Source of the DNA: Nocardia alba NBRC 108234
GTDB taxonomy: Bacteria > Actinomycetota > Actinomycetes > Mycobacteriales > Mycobacteriaceae
NCBI RefSeq assembly: GCF_001612665.1
Contig: NZ_BDAX01000042.1
Span: 1 to 34,848 of the forward strand
DNA length: 34,848 nucleotides
Reading direction: 5' to 3'
A program made the translations under genes and the position numbers. The notes below the pieces were generated by a model that did no database searches, was not told the DNA's origin, and saw only the letters and a program-made list of their open reading frames with translations. This document shows, piece by piece, positions 1 through 8,539 of this stretch (its first letter is position 1; each line of letters opens with the position of its first letter).

Positions 1-30
1 GTATACAGCCTGGGACTACCGAACCCCGAT

Positions 31-78
31 ATCCCTTGCCCCAGGACAACCTCCCCGGGCAATCCCTTACCCCAGGAC
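31..78. repeat. short imperfect direct repeat (2 x 17 bp)
   Basis: Two copies of a 17-base C-rich word, ATCCCTTRCCCCAGGAC, lie at 31-47 and 62-78, 31 bases apart, with one mismatch. They sit downstream of the EmbR-like gene. The rest of 1-131 is C-rich, and I see no gene or clear terminator in it. Confidence 0.5.
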
Positions 79-131
79 TCCCCCGTCCCGCGCCACCCCG
101 TATCACCCCAGCCACCAGCTCCACCCCAGCC

Positions 132-1250
132 CTACTTCACAGCGATAAACACCAAAACCGTCCCCCCGATCCGAATCACATCCCCATCGGCCAACAACGC
201 CCCATTATCAATCGGCACCTCATTGACGTAAACCCCATTGGCCGAGTGCAAATCCTTGATCAACAACCCAGCCCGGCTGGGCATGATGTGCGCGTGATAC
301 CGACTGGCCTTCGGATCATCGAGCACCAGTTCGTTATCCGTCATCCGCCCGATCCGAATCCCCCCGTGCGGAATCGGCAACGTCCGCCCATCCGCGAACC
401 GCAGATTGCCGTTGCGAATCGACTGCGGCACCTCGGTCACCGTCTCGGTCATCGCCGCGGCCACCTGATCGGATCGCCTGGACGCCAACACATTCAACGG
501 CTCCTGCCGCAGAACCTGACGCTCCAGTTCGATCAACGCGGCTCCGGGATCGATTCCCAGTTCCTCGGCCAGCACACCACGCACCCGCCGGCAAGCCTCC
601 AACGCATCGGCCTGCCGCCCGGACAGGTACAGCGCGGTGATCAACTGACCCCACAGCGGCTCGCGCAGTGGATGCTCGTTGGTCATCGACACCAACTCGC
701 CGATCACCGAAGAAGCTCGCCCGCAGGCGATTTCAGCGTCGACGCGGGCGGAGACAGCGAGTAGCCGCTCCTCGTTCATCGCGGTGGCGAACCCGTCGGC
801 GAATTGCAATCCGGCCAGATCGGCCAGCGCCCGCCCGGTCCACTCCCGCAGTGCCGCGCCGAAGAGATTGGCGGCACCGGGGTGGTCCCCGACGTCCAGA
901 CACCGCGCGCCCGCTTCGCGTGCGCTCTCGAAACGTCCGAGATCGCATGCGGTATCGGGGATTTCGAGCCGATAGCCCGCACCCTCGGTCCGCAACACCT
1001 GCGCCGAATCGATCCCCGCGTTGCGCATCGCCTTGCGGATATTCGACACGAACACCTGCAGGCTGGCCGCGTAGGAATCCGGCGGATCCTCGTTCCAGAC
1101 CATCTCGGCGAGCACAGCAGAAGACACCGCGCGCCGCCGGTTGACGGTGAGCGCGGCAAGGAGAGCGCGCGGCTTGGGCCCGCCGACCGCTACCGGCTCG
1201 CCGCCGACGAGCAGTCGTACGGGCCCGAGCACACGGACATCAAGACTCAT
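132..1250 (-). CDS. EmbR-like SARP transcriptional regulator with C-terminal FHA domain
   Basis: Cytoplasmic DNA-binding regulator of 372 residues with the three-part EmbR layout: an OmpR-type winged helix (about 1-98), a bacterial transcriptional activator (BTAD) helical domain (about 104-250) and an FHA phosphothreonine-binding domain (about 280-372). The FHA signature is visible as Gly301-Arg302, Ser316-Arg317-x-His319 and Asn338-Gly339. In mycobacteria, EmbR is phosphorylated by a Ser/Thr kinase through this domain and activates the arabinosyltransferase genes. No kinase or emb gene lies in the window, so the targets here are unknown. The ATG at 1250 gives the family's normal N-terminus, but the ribosome binding site is weak. 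It starts 30 bases after the fba stop on the same strand, so co-transcription with fba is plausible. I am sure of the domain call and less sure of true EmbR orthology. Confidence 0.88.
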   Translation of the reverse strand: MSLDVRVLGPVRLLVGGEPVAVGGPKPRALLAALTVNRRRAVSSAVLAEMVWNEDPPDSYAASLQVFVSNIRKAMRNAGIDSAQVLRTEGAGYRLEIPDTACDLGRFESAREAGARCLDVGDHPGAANLFGAALREWTGRALADLAGLQFADGFATAMNEERLLAVSARVDAEIACGRASSVIGELVSMTNEHPLREPLWGQLITALYLSGRQADALEACRRVRGVLAEELGIDPGAALIELERQVLRQEPLNVLASRRSDQVAAAMTETVTEVPQSIRNGNLRFADGRTLPIPHGGIRIGRMTDNELVLDDPKASRYHAHIMPSRAGLLIKDLHSANGVYVNEVPIDNGALLADGDVIRIGGTVLVFIAVK

Positions 1251-1280
1251 GAGCTCGGGCCCCGTTGTTCGGTACGAAAA

Positions 1281-2318
1281 TCAGGAACCGCTGACGGAGC
1301 GTCCGGCCGACTTCAGGTCGTTGCAGGCCTCCGTCACGCGCTCGGCCATCGAGGTCTCGGCCTTCTTCAGGTAGCTGCGCGGGTCGTAGACCTTCTTGTT
1401 GCCGACCTCACCGTCGATCTTCAGCACACCGTCGTAGTTGGCGAACATGTGACCGGCGATCGGGCGGGTGAAGGCGTACTGGGTGTCGGTGTCGACGTTC
1501 ATCTTCACCACGCCGTAGCGCAGGGAGTCCTCGATCTCGGACTTCAGCGAGCCCGAACCACCGTGGAAGACGAAGTCGAACGGCTGCGCACCGGACTCGA
1601 GGCCCAGCTTCTCCGCGGCCACGCGCTGCCCCTCGGCCAGCACCTCGGGCTTGAGCACCACGTTGCCCGGCTTGTACACACCGTGCACGTTGCCGAAGGT
1701 GGCGGCCAGCAGGTACTGCCCGTTCTCGCCCGCGCCGAGTGCCTCGATGGTCTTCTGGAAGTCCTCGGGCGAGGTGTAGAGCTTGTCGTTGATCTCGGCC
1801 TCGACGCCGTCTTCCTCGCCGCCGACAACACCGATCTCGACCTCGAGAACGATCTTGGCCGACTGACAGGCCTTCAACAGTTCCTTGGCGATCTCGAGGT
1901 TCTCGTCGATCGGGATGGCCGAGCCGTCCCACATGTGCGACTGGAACAGCGGGTTCAGACCGTTGTTCACGCGCTCCTGCGAGATCGCGATCAGCGGACG
2001 CACATAGGTGTCCAGCTTGTCCTTGGGGCAGTGATCGGTGTGCAGCGCGATCGTCACGTCGTACTTCGCGGCGATGACGTGCGCGTACTCGGCCAGCGCC
2101 ACCGCGCCGGTGACCATGTCCTTCACGCCGAGGCCGGAGGCGAATTCGGCGCCACCGGTGGAGAACTGGATGATGCCGTCACTGCCCGCGTCGGCGAAGC
2201 CCTTGATGGCGGCGTTGATCGTCTCCGACGACGTGCAGTTGATAGCCGGGAACGCGAACGAGTGCGCCTTGGCCCGGCCGAGCATCTCGGCGTAGACCTC
2301 CGGGGTCGCGATAGGCAC
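1281..2318 (-). CDS. fba: class II fructose-bisphosphate aldolase
   Basis: Cleaves fructose 1,6-bisphosphate to dihydroxyacetone phosphate and glyceraldehyde 3-phosphate, and runs in reverse in gluconeogenesis. It is a Zn-dependent cytoplasmic enzyme. The GTG start at 2318 is preferred to the upstream in-frame start at 2354 because GGAGGT lies just upstream of it. It gives 345 residues, close to the 344 of the M. tuberculosis enzyme. The catalytic Asp95 and zinc ligand His96 are visible in ALHTDHCPKD (91-100). Glycine-rich phosphate-binding segments follow, including FHGGSGS. The gene diverges from the DedA gene and is followed after 30 bases by the EmbR-like regulator. Nothing looks damaged. 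Confidence 0.97.
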   Translation of the reverse strand: MPIATPEVYAEMLGRAKAHSFAFPAINCTSSETINAAIKGFADAGSDGIIQFSTGGAEFASGLGVKDMVTGAVALAEYAHVIAAKYDVTIALHTDHCPKDKLDTYVRPLIAISQERVNNGLNPLFQSHMWDGSAIPIDENLEIAKELLKACQSAKIVLEVEIGVVGGEEDGVEAEINDKLYTSPEDFQKTIEALGAGENGQYLLAATFGNVHGVYKPGNVVLKPEVLAEGQRVAAEKLGLESGAQPFDFVFHGGSGSLKSEIEDSLRYGVVKMNVDTDTQYAFTRPIAGHMFANYDGVLKIDGEVGNKKVYDPRSYLKKAETSMAERVTEACNDLKSAGRSVSGS

Positions 2319-2463
2319 AGCAGTGACCTCCGTCTTGTGGGGAGCAAAAACCAATTCTGTCAGGCCACACCCTAAATTAGGAAGGCGAACGCGAGATCAC
2401 CCGGTGGCCGAGGTTCACCCGCAGGGCACTCATGTCACAGATCGGACCGGTACTCTGGGGGCC
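2319..2463. promoter_or_regulatory. divergent promoter region, fba / DedA
   Basis: This 145-base spacer separates two outward-facing genes and should hold both promoters. The only clear element is an 11-base palindrome, CCTAAATTAGG, at 2371-2381, in the AT-richest part. I could not fix -35/-10 boxes with confidence. Confidence 0.4.
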
Positions 2464-3186
2464 GTGACTTTGCTGGCGGTATCCGATGCGGTGACGACCA
2501 ACCTTGCGTTGACGCAGTTGCTGGACCCGATGTATCTACTCCAGGAGACCTGGCTCGCGAACGCGGTACTGCCCGCCATCCTGGCGATTGTCTTCATCGA
2601 GACGGGTCTGCTGTTCCCGTTGCTGCCAGGTGACTCGCTGCTGTTCACCGGTGGCATGCTCGCCGCGCAACCGGGTTCGACCCTCTCGATCTGGGTCCTC
2701 GTACCGTTGGTGATTCTCACAGCGTTCCTCGGCGACCAGTGTGCGTATTGGATCGGCCGCAAGATCGGTCCGGCCATCTTCAACAAGGAAGACAGCCGCT
2801 TCTTCAAGAAGCATTACGTCACCGAGACGCACGAGTTCTTCGAGAAGCACGGCCCCAAGACCATCATCCTGGCCAGGTTCGTGCCGATCGTGCGCACGTT
2901 CATGCCGGTGCTGGCCGGTGTGTCGCAGATGAGCTACCGCAAGTACGTGGCGTTCGACATCGTCGGCGCGGTGCTGTGGGGTGGCGGCGTCACGATCCTG
3001 GGCTACTTCCTCGGCAATGTGCCCTTCATCCGCGATCACATCGAGGGAATCTTCCTGATGATCGTGTTCGTCTCGATCCTGCCCGCGATCATCACGGTCG
3101 GCAAGAAGGTGCTCGAGCGCCGCAACGCACCGGCTGTGCCGGCGCAGAGCGGTGAGCTGGCTGCTTCGACGAACGAGACTCACTGA
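2464..3186 (+). CDS. DedA family membrane protein (first copy)
   Basis: Integral inner-membrane protein of about 240 residues in the DedA/SNARE-associated family; members have been linked to lipid flipping and membrane homeostasis. Family marks are the re-entrant segment FPLLPGDSLLFTGG after the first helix, and ARFVPIVRTFMPVLAG with its conserved Arg and Pro residues. Several strong hydrophobic helices follow, the last near the C-terminus. The start is chosen at GTG 2464; the only longer candidate, at 2323, would run through the whole promoter spacer. The Shine-Dalgarno is poor (a G-run very close to the GTG), so the start is uncertain. The next gene, 6 bases on, is a second DedA protein, so the pair is probably one transcript. 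Rv0364 occupies the equivalent place in M. tuberculosis. Confidence 0.9.
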   Translation: MTLLAVSDAVTTNLALTQLLDPMYLLQETWLANAVLPAILAIVFIETGLLFPLLPGDSLLFTGGMLAAQPGSTLSIWVLVPLVILTAFLGDQCAYWIGRKIGPAIFNKEDSRFFKKHYVTETHEFFEKHGPKTIILARFVPIVRTFMPVLAGVSQMSYRKYVAFDIVGAVLWGGGVTILGYFLGNVPFIRDHIEGIFLMIVFVSILPAIITVGKKVLERRNAPAVPAQSGELAASTNETH

Positions 3187-3192
3187 TCCGGC

Positions 3193-3885
3193 GTGACCGC
3201 TGTACCGTCGACCCTCGCTATGGGCAGCTTCGATCCGCTGATCTCGGCAGGCCCCGCTGTGGTCTGCACGGTGGTGCTGGTTTTCGTCTTTCTCGAATGC
3301 GCGTTCATCATCGGGCTGTTCCTGCCCGGTGATTCGATGCTGATCACCGCGGGCATCGTGCTCGCCTCGCACGCCAACGGCGAAGCGCAGGTCTGGGCGT
3401 TGTCGGTGGGCACGATGCTGTCCGCGATCGCGGGCAACCAGGTGGGTTATGTCGTCGGAGCGCGAACCGGGCATCGCCTGGTCGCGCGCAAGAACGGCCG
3501 ATATATCAACACCAAGAATCTGGCCAAGGTCACCGGTCTGCTCGAACGGCACGGGTTTTTGGCGGTACTGGTGGCCCGTTGGATTCCGTGGGTGCGCACG
3601 CTGTGCCCGATGGTGGCGGGCGCGGCCGGGATGGACCATCGGCGCTACACCGTCGCCAGCACGCTCGGCGCGATCATCTGGGCGCCGGTGCTGTTGTTGA
3701 TCGGGTACTACGCGGGCGAGTTCCTCGAGCAGGTCCCGTGGTTGATGCCCGCCGTGATCGGCACGCTGATCGTCGGTCTCGTCATCGGCACCATCCTCGG
3801 TATCCGGCACTATCGCCAGGAGATGGCGCAGCCGCTCGAGGAGTACGACCTCGAGCCGACCGTCGCGGTCGATTCCGAGCACTGA
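3193..3885 (+). CDS. DedA family membrane protein (second copy)
   Basis: A 230-residue DedA paralogue, clearly diverged from the gene 6 bases upstream. It keeps the family marks: LECAFIIGLFLPGDSMLITAG early in the protein, and ARWIPWVRTLCPMVAG with the conserved Arg and Pro, followed by hydrophobic helices ending near residue 200. The C-terminal 25 residues are charged and cytoplasmic in character. The GTG at 3193 is used; an ATG at 3220 is the alternative, and neither has a strong Shine-Dalgarno. It converges on the GH76 gene with only 34 bases between stops. The exact role and substrate are not known for this subgroup. Confidence 0.88.
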   Translation: MTAVPSTLAMGSFDPLISAGPAVVCTVVLVFVFLECAFIIGLFLPGDSMLITAGIVLASHANGEAQVWALSVGTMLSAIAGNQVGYVVGARTGHRLVARKNGRYINTKNLAKVTGLLERHGFLAVLVARWIPWVRTLCPMVAGAAGMDHRRYTVASTLGAIIWAPVLLLIGYYAGEFLEQVPWLMPAVIGTLIVGLVIGTILGIRHYRQEMAQPLEEYDLEPTVAVDSEH

Positions 3886-3919
3886 GTCGTCCGCGTACCG
3901 AGGCTGTCCGCGCGCTGCG

Positions 3920-5098
3920 CTACAGCCCGGCCGCGGTGACCTGGTAGGCCGCTTCCATCAACATCCAGCCGGACAACTGCACGGATAGGTCGCGTTCGGG
4001 CACCGCCGAGGCCGTCACCGAACCGCCCGCGGTGAATTTGCCCGCGCCCGTTGTGCCGCCCGGCAGCCTGGCCGGTTTGCTCCAGTCGAACCCGAACAGC
4101 GGCTCGCCTTCGAACTCGAGTCGATTGGCCCAGGCGGCGGTCGCCGAGGCTTTCACGATGGCCGCCGCGGTGCGCCGATCGGTTTCGACCTGCTTGTCCT
4201 CACCGGGCAGCATCAGGGCGACCACCGCGAGGTAGCGCGCCAGCACGCCGTTGAACAGGCCGCCGTCACCGCCGCCGCCGCCATTGATCACCCCGCGGGT
4301 GGTCATGTGTTCTTCCACCGCGGCCAGCAAGGCGCGCACCCTGTCGACGTGACGTTCGTCGTCGTCGGTGTGCACGGCCAGTTCCGCTTCCAGACCGAGC
4401 ACGACGCCCTGGCAGTAACTGAACACCGGGCGTTCGATCTCGCCGGAGGGTAGGTGGATACCGTCGAGGATCAGACCGGATTCAGGGTCGCGCAGGGTGG
4501 CATCGAGCCAGTCGGCCATCTCTCGCGCGCGCTCGACCCGGCCAAGGCGTAAGAGCGCGATGCCCGCCGGACCATTGGCGGGGGCGTTGAAGAAGTCCGA
4601 TTTGATCCGCCACGGAATGCCGCCGCCGACCTCGGGTTCCCAGGCGCTGTAGAGCTTCTGTTCGAGGGCGACCAGACCGCTGCGGGCGGAGGTGAGTTCC
4701 TGCGTGCGCTCGGCGCGTTCCAGGGCGATGGCCAGCCAGGCCATGTCGTCGTAGTAGCGGTTGGTCCAGCCGGTGAGGTTGCGCAGCCGGATGCCGCGCG
4801 CGATCGCGCCGATCCGCCTGCGGCGGGCCGGGGTGGGTACCCGATTGGCGGCATCGACCGCGACGTCGAGCAGATGGGCCTGCCACCAGTAGTGCCACCC
4901 GGCGAACGCCCGTTCGCGATTGGTCGCCGGCCAGCCGACGACACCCAATTCCGTTCCCGGAAAACCCCACAGCGTCCGCAGATGCCGCGAGATGATCGCG
5001 GACTCGGCCATATCGGCACGCTCGGACCACAGCGCCGGGGTCGGCACGGATCCGGCGCGATCAGAGGGCTGGGGGCGCCGGCCGCTGCGCGAGGTCAT
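3920..5098 (-). CDS. glycoside hydrolase family 76 protein
   Basis: About 392 residues of the GH76 (alpha-1,6-mannanase) (alpha/alpha)6-barrel family, matching the position and type of Rv0365c in M. tuberculosis. The adjacent catalytic aspartates of the family are seen in NRYYDDMAW (Asp117-Asp118 from this start). Aromatic substrate-site segments include GWHYWWQAH (about 68-76). GH76 enzymes cleave alpha-1,6-mannan backbones. A role on mannan-type cell-envelope glycans such as lipomannan is an inference. No signal peptide or lipobox is visible, which is odd for an enzyme whose usual substrate is outside the cell. The start is uncertain: ATG 5098 is used, GTG 5104 and ATG 5011 are possible, and none has a good ribosome binding site. 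It follows the SpoU gene by about 40 bases. Confidence 0.87.
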   Translation of the reverse strand: MTSRSGRRPQPSDRAGSVPTPALWSERADMAESAIISRHLRTLWGFPGTELGVVGWPATNRERAFAGWHYWWQAHLLDVAVDAANRVPTPARRRRIGAIARGIRLRNLTGWTNRYYDDMAWLAIALERAERTQELTSARSGLVALEQKLYSAWEPEVGGGIPWRIKSDFFNAPANGPAGIALLRLGRVERAREMADWLDATLRDPESGLILDGIHLPSGEIERPVFSYCQGVVLGLEAELAVHTDDDERHVDRVRALLAAVEEHMTTRGVINGGGGGDGGLFNGVLARYLAVVALMLPGEDKQVETDRRTAAAIVKASATAAWANRLEFEGEPLFGFDWSKPARLPGGTTGAGKFTAGGSVTASAVPERDLSVQLSGWMLMEAAYQVTAAGL

Positions 5099-5142
5099 GA
5101 ACACATGGTGCCAGGTGGTACCGACATTCCGTACCCATTCCG

Positions 5143-5808
5143 TTACCAGGCTACGGACAGGTCGGCGTGTTGGCGGATCCAGGCGTGCATGGCGATGCCC
5201 GCGGCGACGCCGGCGTTGATACTGCGGGTCGAACCGAACTGGGCGATCGAAACAGTCAGTGCCGCTGCGTCTTTCGCGTCTTCACTGACGCCGGGGCCCT
5301 CCTGGCCGAACAGCAGCAGGCAGTCGCGCGGCAGCTCGGCGGTCTCCAGTGGGACCGCGCCGGGCACATTGTCGACGGCGACCACCGTCAAACCCGCGCG
5401 CTCGGCGAACTCGCGCAGTTCGGCGAGATCGCTGTGGTGGACGAGGTGCTGGTAGCGATCGGTGACCATGGCGCCCCGACGATTCCAGCGCCGCCTACCG
5501 ACGATATGCACCGCCGCGGCGGCGAAGGCGTTGGCGGTGCGAACCACGGTGCCGATATTGGCGTCGTGGCCGAAGTTCTCGATAGCCACGTGGAAGGGGA
5601 AGCGGCGGGCGTCGATGTCGGCGACGATCGCCTCACGAGTCCAGTAGCGGTAGGCGTCGACAACGTTGCGGCGGTCGCCCTCGGCCAGCAGGACAGGGTC
5701 GTAGCGCGCGTCGATGGGGACGGGGGTGTCGTATTCCTGCTCCCACGGGCCGAGGCCGTGCGGGTGCTCGCCCCACTCGGTCGGGCCCGCGACCTCTGCT
5801 TCATCCAC
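5143..5808 (-). CDS. SpoU/TrmH family RNA 2'-O-methyltransferase
   Basis: A 221-residue SPOUT-fold methyltransferase expected to transfer methyl from S-adenosylmethionine to a ribose 2'-OH of tRNA or rRNA. All three SpoU motifs are present: motif I at about 77-94 (ENFGHDANIGTVVRTANAF region, with the conserved Asn and Arg), motif II LLLFGQEGPGV at 164-174, and motif III around 191-203 with Ser-x-Asn (STRSINAG). These form the trefoil-knot cofactor site. The N-terminal 50 residues are an extension beyond the core domain. The start is GTG 5808. The gene is equivalent in position and type to Rv0380c. It lies 24 bases downstream of the DUF4190-like gene on the same strand. The target nucleotide cannot be read from sequence. 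Confidence 0.92.
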   Translation of the reverse strand: MDEAEVAGPTEWGEHPHGLGPWEQEYDTPVPIDARYDPVLLAEGDRRNVVDAYRYWTREAIVADIDARRFPFHVAIENFGHDANIGTVVRTANAFAAAAVHIVGRRRWNRRGAMVTDRYQHLVHHSDLAELREFAERAGLTVVAVDNVPGAVPLETAELPRDCLLLFGQEGPGVSEDAKDAAALTVSIAQFGSTRSINAGVAAGIAMHAWIRQHADLSVAW

Positions 5809-5832
5809 CCGGCAATGCTAGGCGGGGGTCGG

Positions 5833-6159
5833 CTATGACGAGGAATCGGCCATCGCGCCGACGATCATCAGTACCACGGCGGCGCCGACGATCAGGACCA
5901 TCGAGACCAGCAGGCACGTGCCGACGATGCCCAGAATGTAGCCGGCGTACACCTGCGTGCGGCCACCGATCCGACCGCCGGAACCGTCGATTTCGGCGAG
6001 CACCGAGCGACCCTTGAGCCAGGCGAACGGAGCGCAGAAGCTGCACAGCGACATACCGAGCACGCCGAGGACGAGGACCGTGGTGGCTTGCGGATGTTCG
6101 GGCGGCGGGCCGTAATAGGCCTGGGGATAGCCCTGGGGCCCGTTGTCCGGGTAACTCAT
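5833..6159 (-). CDS. DUF4190-like small membrane protein
   Basis: A 108-residue protein with a Pro/Tyr/Gln-rich cytoplasmic N-terminus (1-25), a first hydrophobic helix (about 27-47), a short charged loop with Lys, Arg and Glu, and a second long hydrophobic helix (about 70-103). This two-helix layout with a YPQAYYGPPP-type head is typical of actinobacterial DUF4190 proteins, whose function is unknown. The ATG at 6159 is the only sensible start and its Shine-Dalgarno is weak. It leads the SpoU gene by 24 bases and diverges from a second small membrane protein. Confidence 0.75.
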   Translation of the reverse strand: MSYPDNGPQGYPQAYYGPPPEHPQATTVLVLGVLGMSLCSFCAPFAWLKGRSVLAEIDGSGGRIGGRTQVYAGYILGIVGTCLLVSMVLIVGAAVVLMIVGAMADSSS

Positions 6160-6222
6160 GACCGAAGCGTAATCGCGACGGCCCGCGATCGCCGCTTATC
6201 CTGGAGGAACGGGATCTTTTCG

Positions 6223-6681
6223 GTGGTGAGCGTGATGGATCATGCGCGGGTATCGCGGGCGCTGGTCGGCGTCGTGGCGGGGTATCTGATCGTGCTCGCG
6301 GTGTGGTTGGGGTGGCTGGCTCCGCACGCGCCGCCGGGGACCGCGCCGTATCAGGTGATGATCATGGTGGGGCTGTTCGGCTCGGCGTGCGGGATCGCGA
6401 TGGCGCTGGCATCGATGCCGACGCGGGCGGATCGACGGCTGCGCAAACACGGGCTGGAGGGGTGGGCGCGGATCGATGGTGTGCATCCGTTGAGCCGGAC
6501 CGATCACGCGAGCGAACTGACCGAGTTCGATGTGGAGCTCACGGTGCCGGGCGCCGAGAGTTACCACGGGACGATCGTCGTGGATGTGATGCCGGTATAC
6601 AAGGCGAGAATGGTTGTGGGAGAGACTGTTTCGATTCGGGTCGACCCGCTGGACCGCGATCGGATCATCCTGGTGCTGTGA
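6223..6681 (+). CDS. hypothetical membrane protein, two helices plus beta domain
   Basis: Not recognised as a named family. It has about 150 residues, with two hydrophobic helices near the N-terminus (roughly residues 14-32 and 45-65) and then a soluble domain of about 80 residues with alternating beta character. That domain runs from GWARIDGVHPL to a closing VDPLDRDRIILVL. The layout resembles DUF3592-type proteins, but I would not assign it. The start is uncertain: GTG codons at 6223, 6226 and 6232 and an ATG at 6235 are in frame, and the GGAGG at 6203-6207 is rather far away. Its 3' end overlaps the converging alpha/beta hydrolase gene by 17 bases. Confidence 0.65.
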   Translation: MVSVMDHARVSRALVGVVAGYLIVLAVWLGWLAPHAPPGTAPYQVMIMVGLFGSACGIAMALASMPTRADRRLRKHGLEGWARIDGVHPLSRTDHASELTEFDVELTVPGAESYHGTIVVDVMPVYKARMVVGETVSIRVDPLDRDRIILVL

Positions 6682-7672
6682 GCGCGGGTGCGTCCGTGGG
6701 CCCGGGTGCTTCCGTGGGCGCGGGCTCGACCGACGGCACGGGCGCGTTCGACGGCGACGGCAGGCCGACGATCGGGCGGCCACGACGGAGAGTGCGCTGC
6801 CAGCGAAGGGGGTCGAAGACGGCCGGCTCGGTCTCTTCGATGAAGGAGCGGATCAGTTCGACGAAGCGGGGCGGGTCGAAGTGGTGCGGGAAATGGCCCG
6901 CGCCGACGAAGATTTCGATGCGACTGCCGGGAAAGGCTCGGTGGGCGCGATCGGAGTGACCCGACGGGATGACGGTGTCACGGGTGCCGCCGACGACCAG
7001 CGTCGGGAGGTGGGCGGCGAGGTAGCCGCGGTCGAGCATGGTGATGGTCTGGCCACGACGGTCGGCAGCGGCGCGAATGGTGCGCAGGAAGGCGTTGCGA
7101 GCGCCCGCGTCGGAGAGGTGGCCGTAGAGGCTGAGCACGTATTCGGCGTCGGGACCGAGGCCGAGGCCACCTGCCGCCGTCACCACCGGGATCGCGGCGC
7201 GCACGGCGGTGCGGACCGGCCACCACGTGATCGCCTTCAAGGCTGGGCCCGCACCCGCCAGCGTCGCGAGCCGGAAAGCGGGATGCACGCCCGCGCCCAT
7301 CCCCGCCGGGCACACCAGCGCGATCCGCTCCACCTTCTCGGGGAACTGGTAGGCGAACTGCATGGCTACCCCGCCGCCGAGCGAGTGCCCGACGAGGGTG
7401 ACCCGTTCGATCCCGAGGATGCTGAGCAGATCGCGCATGCCATTGGCGTAGGCCGCCACGGCGTAGTCGCCACGCGGTTTATCCGAATCACCGTGGCCGA
7501 GCAGGTCGGGCGCGATCACGGTGTAATGCTCGGCCAGCGCGTCGAAGACCGGTGCCCAGGTCAGGGAGCTGTCGGTGATGCCGTGGATGAGCAGCAGCGG
7601 CGGACCGGTTCCGGCCATCCGGAACGCCCGGCGATACCCGTGCACCTCGATGAACTGCGCTTCCCCACTCAT
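6665..7672 (-). CDS. alpha/beta hydrolase
   Basis: A 335-residue alpha/beta-hydrolase fold protein. The oxyanion segment LLLIHGITDSS (about 26-36), nucleophile elbow GHSLGG with Ser97, acid Asp232 in GGTRDTVIP and His260 in GAGHFPHHF make a complete catalytic triad. No signal peptide is seen, so it is probably cytoplasmic. Substrate cannot be predicted; esterases, lipases, epoxide hydrolases and C-C hydrolases share this pattern. The last 25 or so residues form a Pro/Ala/Thr-rich tail beyond the fold, and this tail is where the gene overlaps the converging neighbour. The ATG at 7672 gives the expected N-terminus. Confidence 0.9.
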   Translation of the reverse strand: MSGEAQFIEVHGYRRAFRMAGTGPPLLLIHGITDSSLTWAPVFDALAEHYTVIAPDLLGHGDSDKPRGDYAVAAYANGMRDLLSILGIERVTLVGHSLGGGVAMQFAYQFPEKVERIALVCPAGMGAGVHPAFRLATLAGAGPALKAITWWPVRTAVRAAIPVVTAAGGLGLGPDAEYVLSLYGHLSDAGARNAFLRTIRAAADRRGQTITMLDRGYLAAHLPTLVVGGTRDTVIPSGHSDRAHRAFPGSRIEIFVGAGHFPHHFDPPRFVELIRSFIEETEPAVFDPLRWQRTLRRGRPIVGLPSPSNAPVPSVEPAPTEAPGPTDAPALTAPG

Positions 7673-7848
7673 CTCCGAAGCGTGCGCTCGAGGTGTTGCG
7701 CCCGGACGACACCCGCGTTAGCGCCATGTGACACCGAGCGCTGTTCCGCCTCCCCCGCGACTTCGGGCGACGGTTGGGCATTGACGCCTGGCGGTCTGAT
7801 CAGGTCGAGTCCGCCCGCACCCGACGGATTACCCGAATGCCGGCGACA

Positions 7849-8538
7849 TCAGCGGTCGCGATGCCCGACCGGCTCCGTGAGCAGGTATTGCGCGCCGGCG
7901 TAGGTAGCCAAAATGACTCCTTCGGCGAGCCGGCGCGTGCGGTCGTCGCGGGCGAAGAGGCGGCGCACGACGATCAGCGCGTCCGAGATCGTGAACAGCA
8001 GCGCCCCGACGCCGTAGCGGCTGCGGGGGTCCGCGTTCGGAATGTTGAGGCCCGCGATGTTCTTCGCGTCCGGGGCGAGACCCGGGTCCGAAGCCAGGGT
8101 CGCGGCCGTACCCAAAGTCGCGCCGTAGGCGGTGAGCGGGACGACGAGGTTCGGGGCCTTGGCGCGCAGCAAGCCTGCCGCGCCGACCCAGGCCACCACT
8201 CGCGGGAGGGCGATCTCGGGGCGTGGCCGGGCACCGCGCTTCCACCACAGCAGCGAGTAGCCGGTCTGCATGATCGCGAAGGACGACGCGCCCGCGATGA
8301 GGCGACGGTCGTCGTCGGGGTCGAGCAACAGCACATCGCCGACCGTCGCCGCCGCCAGCGAGCCGAGCACGAGACGACGTTCGGCCGGATCGAGCGCGAC
8401 GCCGCTGGTCACCGTGTCGGCGGCGAGCAGCGGCATCAGCAGTGGCTTGGCGACCCCTTGCAGGCGGTCGCGGCCGGTGACGGCACCGAACACGGTGACC
8501 GCCGCCGCCGCGAGGTAAGCCACGCGCAGCCCTCGCAT
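7849..8538 (-). CDS. lysoplasmalogenase / YhhN (TMEM86) family membrane protein
   Basis: A 229-residue multi-helix membrane protein of the YhhN/TMEM86 family; characterised members hydrolyse the vinyl-ether bond of lysoplasmalogens. Family features are an early KPLLMPLL segment, AAATVGDVLLL with the conserved Gly-Asp, and GALLFTISDALIVVRR with the conserved Ser-Asp near the C-terminus, all among hydrophobic helices. The ATG at 8538 lies one base past the stop of the upstream KAS III gene (8540), so translation is probably coupled. Whether this organism makes plasmalogens is not known, so the biochemical role is inferred only. Confidence 0.82.
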   Translation of the reverse strand: MRGLRVAYLAAAAVTVFGAVTGRDRLQGVAKPLLMPLLAADTVTSGVALDPAERRLVLGSLAAATVGDVLLLDPDDDRRLIAGASSFAIMQTGYSLLWWKRGARPRPEIALPRVVAWVGAAGLLRAKAPNLVVPLTAYGATLGTAATLASDPGLAPDAKNIAGLNIPNADPRSRYGVGALLFTISDALIVVRRLFARDDRTRRLAEGVILATYAGAQYLLTEPVGHRDR

Positions 8539-8539
8539 A

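Noticed and set aside
804..2375. 523-codon open frame on the plus strand opposite embR-like and fba
   Set aside because: It is the complement of two clear genes; in GC-rich DNA long antisense frames arise from codon bias. Its product is Arg/His/Leu-rich with no family features.
2323..2463. N-terminal extension of the first DedA protein from ATG 2323
   Set aside because: It would translate the whole divergent promoter spacer and adds a hydrophilic leader not expected in this family.
2536..3882. 448-codon minus-strand frame opposite the two DedA genes
   Set aside because: Antisense shadow, with a His/Arg/Asp-rich product. The plus strand has conserved DedA motifs.
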